Source: Promethearchaeota archaeon
GTDB taxonomy: Archaea; Asgardarchaeota; Lokiarchaeia; Sigyniarchaeales; SOKP01
Assembly (NCBI GenBank): GCA_019057795.1
Contig: JAHLWS010000021.1
Span: 1 to 64,000 of the forward strand
Length of the DNA stretch: 64,000 nt
Direction: 5' to 3'
Of this stretch, positions 52,852 to 62,335 are shown in pieces. The stretch's first letter is position 1; each line of letters begins with the position of its first letter. A program made the position numbers and the translations under genes. The notes beneath the pieces are model-generated. The model saw only the letters and a list, made by a program, of their open reading frames with translations, ran no database searches and had not been told where the DNA came from.

Positions 52852-53370
52852 ATGTTGACTGAGAAAGATTATAAACTTTTGTTTGATGAAAAAATTAAAG
52901 AATTAGAACAATCACTACCTAAAATGAAAGAAGGCGTGAATTGTGCTGAATTAACTTTAACAAATATTTTGGACATTTTGGGTCTCCACAATGGCGTATA
53001 TAATAACATGATGATTCCTTTAGCGGGTGGACTTGGCGGTTACAAGTCTCAGAAAGGATGGATGGGCGCTTGTGGGGCTGTGGCTGGGGGTTGTGCGGCG
53101 ATTGGAGTGATTTTAGGCGGTAAGGAAAGGATGGATAACGCTCTAATTCCTATAGCATACCTCAAAGCGGCAAAATTCGCGTCGGAATTTGAAAACGAGT
53201 TTGGTTCTGTTGTTTGTTCAGATTTATGCGGCGTAAGTTTCAGCGATCCCAATGGATACATCGAGTACAGACAAAACAATATCTGGTCAAAAACTTGCTG
53301 TAGATTTATATATTGGGCGATTGATGAAGTGAGAAAGCTAACGCGCAAACAATTGAAAAAGAATTGGTGA
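52852..53370 (+). CDS. C-GCAxxG-C-C family protein, copy 2
   Basis: The 172-residue product shares GWMGACGAVAGGCAAIG and further cysteines (NCAELTL, CSDLCGVS, KTCCRF) with the family but differs from the preceding copy in length between motifs. The start is ATG at 52852, set by GGAG six bases upstream; an upstream TTG frame from 52813 would overlap the first copy and has no ribosome-binding site. It ends in TGA one base before the diaminopropionate ammonia-lyase ATG. The three genes are therefore one operon. Two different copies suggest a hetero-oligomer. Confidence 0.85.
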   Translation: MLTEKDYKLLFDEKIKELEQSLPKMKEGVNCAELTLTNILDILGLHNGVYNNMMIPLAGGLGGYKSQKGWMGACGAVAGGCAAIGVILGGKERMDNALIPIAYLKAAKFASEFENEFGSVVCSDLCGVSFSDPNGYIEYRQNNIWSKTCCRFIYWAIDEVRKLTRKQLKKNW

Positions 53371-53371
53371 A

Positions 53372-54589
53372 ATGAAAGGAATTAAGTTTGTTTTTAATAA
53401 TCGCTCAAGAGAGCCATCAATTGAGAAAGAATCTACCGATTTTATGTCTATAGATACTATCCAAAAAGTCAGAAATTTCCACAAAAAGTTCTCTCAATAT
53501 CAACCAACGCCACTTCGTTCGTTAGATGGTTTAGCCAATAAATTTCATATAGATAAAATTTGGGTAAAAGACGAATCCTATAGGTTTGGATTGAATGCGT
53601 TCAAAGTTTTAGGAGGATCGTACGCAATTGGATTCTATCTTAGTCTTAAATTGGGTATTGATATTAGCGAACTGTCATTTGACGACTTAAAATCGCCCGA
53701 ATATAAAAAAAAAATTGGAGAATTAACTTTTGTAACGGCCACAGATGGAAACCACGGGCGAGGTGTTGCGTGGGCTGCTAGAGAACTTGACCAAAAAGCC
53801 ATCGTATTTATGCCTAAAGGCTCATCCAAGTTCCGCGTTAATAATATTAAAAAAGAAAACGCTGAAGTTATCGTTACGGACGAATATTACGATGAAACAG
53901 TAAAAATAGCTGCGAATTTTGCAATTGAAAATAATGGCGTTTTAATTCAAGATACTGCTTGGGAAGGATACACCAAAATTCCAACCTGGATAATGCAGGG
54001 TTATGCAACTCTAATTGACGAGGTTTTTGAACAGTTAAAAATTGAGGGAAGATCCACGCCTACTCACGTATTCCTACAAGCAGGGGTTGGATCTTTAGCT
54101 GCAGGTGTTCAAGGATATCTTATGACTAAAGTAGGCAAAGAAAGACCCATAACTATTGTAATCGAACCGCATAACGCTGCGTGTCTATATAAATCAGCAA
54201 AGATTGGTGATAATAATCCGCATTCGGTTAAAGGGAAATTATCAACGATCATGGCAGGACTTGCTTGTGGCAAACCTAGCATAATTGCCTGGGATGTTTT
54301 AAGAGATTACTCCGACGTCTTTATTTCTTGCTCAGATGATATTGCTGCTAAAGGTATGAGAATTTATGGTAATCCGCTACCAAACGACCCTCAAATAATT
54401 TCAGGAGAATCTGGAGCAGTTAGTTTAGGTTTAATGGCAGAAATACTTCAAAATAACAGTTACGGCGATCTTAAATCGAAAATGAATTTATCTAGCGAAT
54501 CTAGAATTCTACTTATTAGTACAGAAGGAGATACAGACCCAGATCATTATAGAAAAGTTGTGTGGGATGGAAAATATCCTTTATTATAG
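53372..54589 (+). CDS. Diaminopropionate ammonia-lyase
   Basis: The 405-residue product is a fold-type II PLP enzyme of the YgeX type. Lys78 in NAFKVLGGSYA forms the Schiff base, TATDGNHGRGVAW binds the phosphate-side Asn-Gly-His, and AGVGSLAAGVQG is the glycine-rich phosphate loop. It splits 2,3-diaminopropionate to pyruvate and two ammonia. It starts one base after the second C-GCAxxG-C-C gene, so translation is coupled. Length is normal. The cysteine-rich partners upstream have no known role in this reaction. Confidence 0.92.
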   Translation: MKGIKFVFNNRSREPSIEKESTDFMSIDTIQKVRNFHKKFSQYQPTPLRSLDGLANKFHIDKIWVKDESYRFGLNAFKVLGGSYAIGFYLSLKLGIDISELSFDDLKSPEYKKKIGELTFVTATDGNHGRGVAWAARELDQKAIVFMPKGSSKFRVNNIKKENAEVIVTDEYYDETVKIAANFAIENNGVLIQDTAWEGYTKIPTWIMQGYATLIDEVFEQLKIEGRSTPTHVFLQAGVGSLAAGVQGYLMTKVGKERPITIVIEPHNAACLYKSAKIGDNNPHSVKGKLSTIMAGLACGKPSIIAWDVLRDYSDVFISCSDDIAAKGMRIYGNPLPNDPQIISGESGAVSLGLMAEILQNNSYGDLKSKMNLSSESRILLISTEGDTDPDHYRKVVWDGKYPLL

Positions 54590-54763
54590 GATTATAGTAA
54601 AAGTTCCAGAACTTGCACCTAAATCAAATACCAAAACGGTAAAAACTTTATTATCCATAATCACAATAAAATAATATTTTGAAAATTGATAATTTTTTAA
54701 GCAAATAGTATTTTATTAAAATTATTCAAAAGAAATTTTATTTCATTATACGATTATACGATA

Positions 54764-55018
54764 GTGATTAGAGTTATGACTGAAAATGAAACACGCTTCT
54801 GTCCTTACTGCGGCGTTAAGCTACAACGTCCTTATTGGGCCCACATCCAAAAAGAACATCCAGAAAAGTATACTCAAAAAGAAACATGGGTAAAATTGTT
54901 TGAAGATTATACAAAATTAGGAATGGACGAAGATATATCCTTAACAGTAATTTCTGAACTGTTTAACGCTACAAAAGAAGAAATAAAGTCTTTCTTAAAG
55001 AGTAGAAAAGTGCTTTAG
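54764..55018 (+). CDS. Small zinc-finger protein
   Basis: The product has 84 residues from GTG 54764, or 80 from ATG 54776, which I prefer. It has a C2H2-like finger, CPYCGVKLQRPYWAHIQKEH, and a helical C-terminal half ending in a helix-turn-helix-like stretch (SLTVISELFNATKEEIKSFL). It could bind DNA or RNA. Archaeal C2H2-type proteins of this size are common but poorly studied. The gene stands alone; the 174 bp before it is AT-rich. Confidence 0.65.
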   Translation: MIRVMTENETRFCPYCGVKLQRPYWAHIQKEHPEKYTQKETWVKLFEDYTKLGMDEDISLTVISELFNATKEEIKSFLKSRKVL

Positions 55019-55119
55019 TCTTATTTTTTAGTTGTGAGCTTTTGTTTTCTAATTAATATTTGAAAATAAAAATAAATAGAAAAATAGTAGTAAATATGTT
55101 AATTATACAACATTTTTAG

Positions 55120-55419
55120 TTAGAAATCTTCTTCGTCTTCTTCTAGTAGTCCCGATTGTTTTAATAGATCCTCAACACTATCTCTCATTTTCATTACTTG
55201 CTCGTTTTCTGAGAGTTTAAGGTTATCAATAACTGTGTCTGAGAATTCCATAAATTGCTTAATTGAGGCACTCGAAAATTCTTTAATTTTCTCTGAAGTT
55301 TCTTCAATAAAATCTTTACCACTTTCTCCAAAAGCCCCGCCAACGAAATCTACAAATGCTGTATTCAATTTATCTAAGATATTTTCCTTCTTCTCTTCTC
55401 CTTCTTCACTCATTGCCAA
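55120..55419 (-). CDS. Small helical acidic protein, unknown
   Basis: The 99-residue product is helical and acidic (start SEEGEEKKENILDKL, end LLEEDEEDF) with a pair of amphipathic helices in the middle (FIEETSEKIKEFSSASIKQF). It has no Cys and no membrane helix. No family is recognised. The first Met and the third (AMSEEG) are both possible starts. It sits alone between a zinc-finger gene and an ornithine-cyclodeaminase-like gene. The remaining 185-bp gap to 55605 is AT-rich and empty. Confidence 0.55.
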   Translation of the reverse strand: MAMSEEGEEKKENILDKLNTAFVDFVGGAFGESGKDFIEETSEKIKEFSSASIKQFMEFSDTVIDNLKLSENEQVMKMRDSVEDLLKQSGLLEEDEEDF

Positions 55420-55604
55420 TTTACCTTTTTTAATTTAATTAACTTTTATTTCACTTTTATTTCATAAAATAAATTTACTTGCATTAAATAATTTTTTCAA
55501 ATTCTTATGTATATTTGTTATATGATTTTAATGACAACCATACCATTTTATGCGTTCTTATAAAAAATTTTGAAAGGTTAAAAATAAAAATTTTAAATAA
55601 TGCT

Positions 55605-56594
55605 TTAAAAATCAATATCTTGCCCAATTCCTTCTTTTAAGGCTCGATCATAAACTAGTTTTCCAACTGCTACATCTTGCGCGCTTATTCCTACAGATTT
55701 AAACACAGTTATCTCCGATTCAGAAGTTCGACTAGAAACCTTTCCGGTTATAATATTTCCTATCGAAATTATATCCTTTTCAGAAATAAGCCCTTCACTA
55801 ATAGGAATTATATAATCACCTGCTTCAGCTAAACAAGCTTCTTTTAATCCAGCTACAAGTAAAGAAGCTCTTTTTATTGTTGTAGAGTCTAATTCCCGAA
55901 CATCGGCGGCATGAGCACCAATAGAAGCGATATGCGTACCCTCAGCCACTTTATCTCCTGAAAATAAGGGAGTTGTGCTCGTAGTTGCTGCGACTATGAT
56001 GTCAGTATTAGACAGTAGGTCGTCTCCAGACTCGGCGATCTCAACTTCAATTCCTAATTCTTTTTCGATTTCGGTTTTAAAAGCTTCAGCAATATCTTTT
56101 TTAAAATCAAAAACTTTACATTTCTCTAATTTTTGGTTTAATCCGTAATAAACACCCTCTACTTGCTTTCTTGCTTGAACGCCTGCGCTATAAATACCCA
56201 TTGTAGTACTATTTTTTCGCGCTAAGTATTTTACAGAGACACCAGTTGCTGCCCCGGTTCGTATTGCCGTAATAAGACCTCCATCCATAATTCCAACGAT
56301 ATCTCCCGTATTTATGTCTTGAATCATAATCTTTGCTAAAACAGTCGGCATGTTATACTTTTCTGGGTTTTGTTTATACACCGAAACAATTTTAGTTGCT
56401 AGAGCGCTCATATCGCCTCCAATGATGCCCGGCATTATCAATGTTAATCCTGGAGCTGGATCTGTAATAGCAATTCGTTGAGGAACAAAGGCATTTCCTA
56501 AAGTTAATTGTTTATAAGCTTCTTCGACGTATTTTAACGCGTCTGACATGTTTAGCAACTGAGCTACATTTTCCTTGGTTAATATCCTTACCAT
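55605..56594 (-). CDS. Ornithine cyclodeaminase / mu-crystallin family dehydrogenase
   Basis: The 329-residue product has the family's N-terminal substrate part (MVRILTKENVAQLLNMSDAL, PQRIAI, MPGIIGGDMSALATKIVSVY), a Rossmann domain from about 130 with GIYSAGVQARKQVEGV, and the closing VAATTSTTPLFSGDKVAEG and GAHAADVRELD. Such enzymes are NAD(P)-dependent and act as ornithine cyclodeaminase, archaeal alanine dehydrogenase or imine reductase. The substrate is not fixed. It is divergent from the acyl-CoA synthetase gene with about 118 bp between. Confidence 0.88.
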   Translation of the reverse strand: MVRILTKENVAQLLNMSDALKYVEEAYKQLTLGNAFVPQRIAITDPAPGLTLIMPGIIGGDMSALATKIVSVYKQNPEKYNMPTVLAKIMIQDINTGDIVGIMDGGLITAIRTGAATGVSVKYLARKNSTTMGIYSAGVQARKQVEGVYYGLNQKLEKCKVFDFKKDIAEAFKTEIEKELGIEVEIAESGDDLLSNTDIIVAATTSTTPLFSGDKVAEGTHIASIGAHAADVRELDSTTIKRASLLVAGLKEACLAEAGDYIIPISEGLISEKDIISIGNIITGKVSSRTSESEITVFKSVGISAQDVAVGKLVYDRALKEGIGQDIDF

Positions 56595-56712
56595 TTTTAA
56601 AAATTCAACTCTTTTTGATTGATATATTAATGAAAATATTATTCGGGAACTATTAAATTAATATATTTAAATTTTAAAAGCATCAAATATTTTTTGTTAT
56701 AAGTGAAGATTT

Positions 56713-58194
56713 ATGAGCAGAGATCATTTCCTACAAGGATTTTTAAATCCTAAAAGCGTCGCTTTTTATGGCGCTAATAATAAAGGTGGTTCTTTAGCAG
56801 CAATTCAAATCATGAACCTAATAAAAGCCGAGTACAGCGGGAACGTATATCCAATCCATCTTAAACTAGATACCGTTATGGGGTTTAAAGCTTATAAAAC
56901 GCTTTCCGAAGTTCCTAAAGTTCCTGATCTTGTTGTTATTGTACTTAATTCCAAAATGGTCCCTCAAATTTTTAGAGAGTGTGGAGAAAAGGGTGTGAAT
57001 AAAATAATTCTGATATCTGGGGGCTTTCGTGAATTAATTGACGACCGTAAAAACACGCTTACAGAAGAAATTAACGAAATTGCTAAAAATTATGGGATAC
57101 GGTTTATTGGTCCAAATTGCTTAGGTTTGTTCAACAATTGGTTCGAACCTAGTAATAAAAGGAGTTCCTTTAATATTGCCATATGGGAACGTTTAAAGAA
57201 AGGAAATTTTTCAATAGCTTCCCAAAGTGGAACCTTGTCTTCTCACATTTGGTTTGACCCCGAAAGCTTAGATTTAGGACTAAGTAAATCCTTATCGGTT
57301 GGAAACGAAGCTAATATTGATCTCGTAGATTGCTTACAATATTATAAAGATGATAAAGAAACTGAAGTAATCGGACTATACATCGAAGAATTAAAGCGTG
57401 GAAAAGAATTCTTAGAATTAGCAAGGGAAACAACCCCTAACAAACCGATTATCGCGATTTATGTAGGGGGATCTCAGGGAGGGAATCGCGCTTTACAAAG
57501 CCATACAGGATCAATAGCGGGTGATTCTAAAATATATAACGCCGTTTTTAAAGAAACTGGTATTATTAGTACTGATTACGTTCAAGAATTTTTAGATATT
57601 GCTTTAATACTATCAAACGGGATTATACCAAAGGGTAATCGAATAGGTATTATAACTAATTCTGGAGGTCCAGGGGCTATGATTGCAAATAACGCCGAAA
57701 AGCACGGTTTAATCGTTCCAGAACTTTCAGAACCGCTCCAAAAGGAATTAAAAGCTAAGTTGCCTTCAACAGCTAGTTTTAAAAATCCTGTGGATTGCAC
57801 GTTCGATATGAATCTTCCCTACTTTTATATAACTCTTCCAGAAATGTTAATGAAATCCGGCGAAATAGATGCTATTTTCCAGTATGGCGTAGTTGGATTT
57901 CAAGATGTAATGGACGATTATCTTAAAAACGAAAAAATTGCAAAATACGCGGAATTCCAACATCAATCGGAAGAATTTATGGACAATTTAGCTGAAAAAT
58001 TGCTCCAGCCAACCATGAAGAACTGTCAAAAGTATTCTGTTCCGATATTATACATTAATCCAATGAGTTTTACTAGTCCGTGGTCAAAGAGACTAAGGAA
58101 GAACGGAGCTTTACTTTTTAAGTTATGGGATCGTCCTGTTAACGCCTTGGCAAAAGTATGCGAATACGTTAATTACAAGCAAAAAATTAAATGA
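56713..58194 (+). CDS. NDP-forming acyl-CoA synthetase alpha-type subunit
   Basis: The 493-residue product has a CoA-binding Rossmann domain at the start (NPKSVAFYGANNKGG, FIGPNCLGLFNN), then two succinyl-CoA-synthetase-like domains: SQSGTLSSHIWFD and VGNEANIDLVD in the first, and the phosphohistidine loop QSHTGSIAGD and NSGGPGAM in the second. This is the alpha-type part of ADP-forming acetate-CoA ligases, which make ATP from acyl-CoA; the ATP-grasp beta part is not adjacent. It ends in TGA one base from the true end of the convergent ThiC paralogue. Confidence 0.9.
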   Translation: MSRDHFLQGFLNPKSVAFYGANNKGGSLAAIQIMNLIKAEYSGNVYPIHLKLDTVMGFKAYKTLSEVPKVPDLVVIVLNSKMVPQIFRECGEKGVNKIILISGGFRELIDDRKNTLTEEINEIAKNYGIRFIGPNCLGLFNNWFEPSNKRSSFNIAIWERLKKGNFSIASQSGTLSSHIWFDPESLDLGLSKSLSVGNEANIDLVDCLQYYKDDKETEVIGLYIEELKRGKEFLELARETTPNKPIIAIYVGGSQGGNRALQSHTGSIAGDSKIYNAVFKETGIISTDYVQEFLDIALILSNGIIPKGNRIGIITNSGGPGAMIANNAEKHGLIVPELSEPLQKELKAKLPSTASFKNPVDCTFDMNLPYFYITLPEMLMKSGEIDAIFQYGVVGFQDVMDDYLKNEKIAKYAEFQHQSEEFMDNLAEKLLQPTMKNCQKYSVPILYINPMSFTSPWSKRLRKNGALLFKLWDRPVNALAKVCEYVNYKQKIK

Positions 58195-58195
58195 C

Positions 58196-59443
58196 TTACA
58201 ATATATCTTTTGATATAGATAAAGCACAATGATTCCCGCACATAGTGCAAATCTCTTCATTATCTAAATGTCTTTTTTTTGGTTCGTCAGGGTCTATACA
58301 ATATTCAAATTGTTTTTTTCAGTTCTTTAAGAATCGATTCTTTGAGAGCTCTAAATCGTTGTTAAATAGATCGTTCAACCCAAATTTCATAGAGTCACCG
58401 ACATGGGCAGCAATTTTACAAGCAATTAATCCATTTTTAATATCATCAAGAGAAGGTAGACAAAGGTGTTCCGCTGGTGTGATTGCACATATGTAATCTG
58501 CACCAAAACCAGAGGCAAATGCTCCCCCGATCGCCGCAGCAATATGATCGTGACCTGTGGCGATATCAATGGGAAGTGGACCTGAAACAAATAACGGCCG
58601 ATTATTGGTTAATTTTTTATGTAGTTTTACCCATTTAATTATGTCTTTTGCGTTTATATGACCTCCCAAACTTTCTAATATTACTTGAAGACCGGCTTTG
58701 TTTGCTATTTTGGCTAACTTATTATTTGTTTTTATTTCTGAGAGTTGAAATTCATCCACTTTATCGTGAATGCATCCACTTCTCAATGCATTTCCTAGGT
58801 TTATTACAATGTCGTATTCTTTAATTAGTTCGAGAATGTGTCCAAAATTTTGTAGAAACGGGTTTTCAATATTGTTAGATTTCATTACAGAGGCCGTTAA
58901 ACTACCTCCTTTTGAAACTATTTTCATTATTCTTTTTCCTTTCATTTTATTCAGAGTTTCAAGGCTAAAACCAGTATGTATAACGATGGAACTAATTCCG
59001 TCTTTTATTTGCTTTTCGATTACTTTGAAAATCATATCTTCTGAAACATTTGAAACAGAATCTGCTTCAATAATAGCTTGATAAATTGGAACGGTGGTTA
59101 TAGGAATGCTTGAAATCTCTAAAACTCTCTTTCTAATCGCGTCAATATCACCTCCCATCGAGAGATCAGACAAAGTATCAGCTCCATATTTCTGAGCAAT
59201 TTCTACTTTTTTAAATTCTTCACTTAAGTTTATAGCCGAAGAGGATGTACCAAAATTAACGTTAATCTTTGTTCGCAAAGGGAAACCTATACCCACAGGT
59301 TTAAAACTCTCCCTCTTCATTATAACCACCTCTCCTTTTGAGATCTTTTTCATAAGTTTCCTAACATCAACTCTTTCGATCTCGGCTATGTGGAGCATTT
59401 CTTTAGTAATATTGCCTTTTAAGGCTTCCTCGAAAATTGTCAT
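58196..59443 (-). pseudogene. thiC: Second ThiC, interrupted by an in-frame TGA
   Basis: The frame from ATG 59443 encodes a ThiC paralogue (374 residues up to TGA at 58319-58321): GIGFPLRTKINVNFG, NALRSGCI and GPLPIDIATGHDH are recognisable. The same frame then continues without a stop to TAA at 58196 as KKQFEYCIDPDEPKKRHL and EEICTMCGNHCALSISKDIL, restoring the [4Fe-4S] motif CTMCGNHC. In ThiC1 the aligned residue is Trp (DWEGMIKYSIDP), and Trp is conserved there in the family. The TGA thus replaces TGG. Truncated, it lacks the cluster and should be inactive; if read through it may work. Changes such as MRPGS to LRSGC also set it apart. Confidence 0.8.
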
Positions 59444-59605
59444 TATCTCGAAATTATTTCCGTTTAGATTATATAAGGTAGTAATGAAAAAAATTCAATT
59501 AAAATTTACTATTAAAATAAAACGAGTATATTTCAAATTGCTACATCCAATATTAAGTCATTTATAGAACTTAATTTGTCAAATGTTTATGTATTTGCAT
59601 TTCCA

Positions 59606-59667
59606 TTTACTTAAATGTAAATATTTAAATACAAATGAAATATAGAGCTAATTTACATTTAAGTAAA
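59606..59667. promoter_or_regulatory. 17-bp inverted repeat, paired operator candidates
   Basis: TTTACTTAAATGTAAA (59606-59621) and its exact reverse complement TTTACATTTAAGTAAA (59652-59667) are separated by 30 bp; one more base on one side also matches. Each half is itself a TTTAC-6-GTAAA dyad. They lie 42-100 bp upstream of the small-protein gene at 59709, between it and the divergent ThiC paralogue, around an AT-rich TATTTAAATA (59623-59632) that could be the TATA box. A dimeric repressor, for example of the TetR type, is a reasonable guess; none is encoded here. Confidence 0.6.
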
Positions 59668-59708
59668 AATCATATTTCTTAGATGAAAAAAAAATAAAGG
59701 TGAAAAAT

Positions 59709-60035
59709 ATGCCGTATGTGTTTACATATAGTTTAATACCAGCTCATAAAACAATTAAATCAGCGGAAATATTTTTAAAAGAGAGGAAAGACGAGCGAGC
59801 TGCTGTGAGACCATTAGCTAAAGAAATTATACCAAATGCTGTAAAGGCTACTATGGATGGTATTGAAGTCATTAGCGTTCACGATGTAAAAGAAGGAAAA
59901 TTAGAGGAATTTCTAAATTTACAACAAAAATTAATGGTTGCGTACCATGACATAGAAGGGTTTAAATATAACATCGAAGTTCGGTTCAAAATAACAGAAG
60001 CACTAGAAATGGTCGGAATGAAGATGCCTGAGTAG
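59709..60035 (+). CDS. Small alpha/beta protein, paralogue of 19589-19930
   Basis: The product (108 residues from ATG 59709) starts MPYVFTYSLIPAHKTIKSAE and ends FKYNIEVRFKITEALEMVGM. It shares its C-terminal third with the protein at 19589-19930. Start is set by AAAGG (59696-59700) eight bases before ATG 59709; the GTG at 59700 overlaps that site. It is the first gene downstream of a striking inverted repeat and is followed by the acetoacetyl-CoA ligase gene after 233 bp. Fold looks like a dimeric alpha-beta barrel; function unknown. Confidence 0.7.
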   Translation: MPYVFTYSLIPAHKTIKSAEIFLKERKDERAAVRPLAKEIIPNAVKATMDGIEVISVHDVKEGKLEEFLNLQQKLMVAYHDIEGFKYNIEVRFKITEALEMVGMKMPE

Positions 60036-60268
60036 TACTTTAATAATTAATATTATTTAATTTTACTTTTTTTTTATAGAATATTTTTGTTGAAAATCCC
60101 TTAAATACAAAAGTGAAAACAACAATTTTTTTCTATTTTAATTGGAAGAAGCACTTATATATTGCAATTCAGAAAGATTTAATAGAAAATCTGTAGTTAT
60201 AGAAATATTCAATTTTTAAAAAAAATAATTTAAATAAAATCCAAATAAAAAAGAAGAGTCGTTAAATT

Positions 60269-62254
60269 ATGAGCGATGATAGAAAAAAACTCTGGGAACC
60301 TTCAGATGAGTGGATTAAGAATGCAGAAATCACTCGTTTTATTGAATTTGTCAATAAAGAATACGGTCAAGATATTAAAGGCGGGAAAGACCTTTATAAA
60401 TGGTCGGTAACTAAAATTCCCGACTTTTGGGAGGCTGTGTGGAAATTTACGGATATTATTTCTTCTAAACCTTATGATAAAGTTGTTGAGGACTTAAAAG
60501 TTTTCCCTGGGACCAATTGGTTTCCTGGATGCCTTCTTAACTTTGCAGAGAACCTTTTAAAGTATAAAGATGATCAATTGGCTTTTGTATTTCAAGGAGA
60601 AACTAAAGTTACTAAACAAATGACATATGCCGAGCTAAACAAAACTGTAGCTCGTTTGGCAAAATCTCTTAAAGAAATGGGAGTTAAAGTAGGTGATAGA
60701 GTAGTTTCATATATCCCAAATCTTATTGAAACACCAATAGCTATGCTTGCGGCTACTGCAATAGGGGCCACATGGGCTTCTTGTGGAGCAGAATTACAAC
60801 CAAGCGCAGTCATCGATAGATTCGGGCAAATTGAACCCAAAGCCCTCTTTACAGTTGATGGATATTATTACAGGGATAAAAAATTCAATATTAGTGAGAA
60901 TGCCAAAGTTGTTGTAGATGCCATTCCTTCTATAGAAAAAGTAGTGGTGGTATCCTATATATCTGATAAAGCAGATGTTAGTGGAATTCCTAAAGCGGTA
61001 AATTGGGAGGAATTTATTTCAAAAGACGACGATCATGCTCTCGAATTTGAGCAATTACCTTTTGATCACCCATTATATGTGATGTTTTCATCCGGAACAA
61101 CGGGAAAACCTAAATGTATGGTTCAAGGCGCTGGTGGCGTATTGATCAATCATTTAAAAGAATTAATCTTATCTACTGATGTAAAAAGAAGCGATGTCAT
61201 TAATTATATTACGGCACCCTCTTGGATGATGTGGAACTGGCTTATCAGTGCCTTAGCCACGGGTGCAACAATATTCTTGTATGATGGTAATCCGCTATTT
61301 CCAGAACCATTAAGGTTTTTTGAATTAATAGAAAAACATAAGGTAACTATATTTGGTACTAGTGCTGCGTATATTCATTACCTAATGGGGCTTGGGGTAA
61401 AACCTGCTGAGAAATACGACCTAAGTGCATTAAGAGAGATCTCGCAAACCGCATCTACATTATCTCCTGAAGGTTTTGAATATGTCTATCGAGAGATTAA
61501 AAAAGATCTCTTTTTCAATTCAATTAGTGGCGGAACAGATATTAACGGTTGTTTTGCTGGAGCGATACCTATTTTACCGGTATATTCTGGAGAATTGCAA
61601 GGGCGTGCATTAGGTATGAAAGTAGAATCGTATTCTGGGAAAGCTGAACCTATCGAAGATGAACAAGCTGAACTAGTATGTGAAGCTCCCACACCTTCGA
61701 TGCCAACCTATTTCTGGGGCGATGACGATAACATGACAAAATATAAAGCTGCCTATTTTGACTATTATAAAGACATAGGAAAAATGGTTTGGAGACATGG
61801 CGATTATATAGTCATTCATAGCGATACAGGCGGTATTACCTTCTGGGGTCGATCGGACGCAGTTTTAAAACCTTCTGGAGTGCGAATTGGTACTGCAGAA
61901 ATCTATAATGTTGTAGAACAATTACCTGAGATCGCTGATAGTCTTGTTATAGGTCAAAAATGGGAAGGAGATGTACGCATTATAATGTTTGTTCTCTTGA
62001 ATGAGGGTTACGGATTAACTGACGCTTTACAAGCCAAGATTAGGACAACATTGCGTGAAAAGACATCCCCAAGGCATGTGCCAAAATTAATCTTTAAAGC
62101 ACCCGAAGATGGCATTCCTTATACTTTCAGCAACAAGAAAGTCGAAATTGCCGTGACAAAGATCATTCACGGTATGGAAGTGGCCAACCGAAGCGCATTA
62201 AGGAATCCCACATCTTTAGATTACTATATGGAAATGAAAGACAAGTTAAATTAA
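60269..62254 (+). CDS. Acetoacetyl-CoA synthetase-type ligase
   Basis: The 661-residue product is an adenylate-forming ligase of the acetoacetate-CoA ligase group: N-terminal KLWEPSDEWI and FPGTNWFPGCLLNFAENLL, the P-loop-like FSSGTTGKPKCMVQ, SGGTDINGCF, and late HGDYIVIHSDTGG with GRSDAVLKPSGVRIG. The C-terminal Lys for adenylation lies in FSNKKVEIAV. It activates acetoacetate (or related short acids) to the CoA ester with ATP, feeding beta-oxidation or isoprenoid synthesis. Length is the family's 650-660. The leader 60036-60268 shows no clear motif. Confidence 0.92.
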   Translation: MSDDRKKLWEPSDEWIKNAEITRFIEFVNKEYGQDIKGGKDLYKWSVTKIPDFWEAVWKFTDIISSKPYDKVVEDLKVFPGTNWFPGCLLNFAENLLKYKDDQLAFVFQGETKVTKQMTYAELNKTVARLAKSLKEMGVKVGDRVVSYIPNLIETPIAMLAATAIGATWASCGAELQPSAVIDRFGQIEPKALFTVDGYYYRDKKFNISENAKVVVDAIPSIEKVVVVSYISDKADVSGIPKAVNWEEFISKDDDHALEFEQLPFDHPLYVMFSSGTTGKPKCMVQGAGGVLINHLKELILSTDVKRSDVINYITAPSWMMWNWLISALATGATIFLYDGNPLFPEPLRFFELIEKHKVTIFGTSAAYIHYLMGLGVKPAEKYDLSALREISQTASTLSPEGFEYVYREIKKDLFFNSISGGTDINGCFAGAIPILPVYSGELQGRALGMKVESYSGKAEPIEDEQAELVCEAPTPSMPTYFWGDDDNMTKYKAAYFDYYKDIGKMVWRHGDYIVIHSDTGGITFWGRSDAVLKPSGVRIGTAEIYNVVEQLPEIADSLVIGQKWEGDVRIIMFVLLNEGYGLTDALQAKIRTTLREKTSPRHVPKLIFKAPEDGIPYTFSNKKVEIAVTKIIHGMEVANRSALRNPTSLDYYMEMKDKLN

Positions 62255-62335
62255 AACAATAAATTTTATTATTATTATTATTCTTTATAATTTTGATTAT
62301 AGAAAATCCATCATCTTCTTTCGTACAATTAATCT

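Noticed and set aside
58319-58321. TGA in ThiC2 as selenocysteine
   Set aside because: The aligned residue is Trp, not Cys, and no SECIS-like hairpin is evident nearby. Nonsense change or readthrough fits better.
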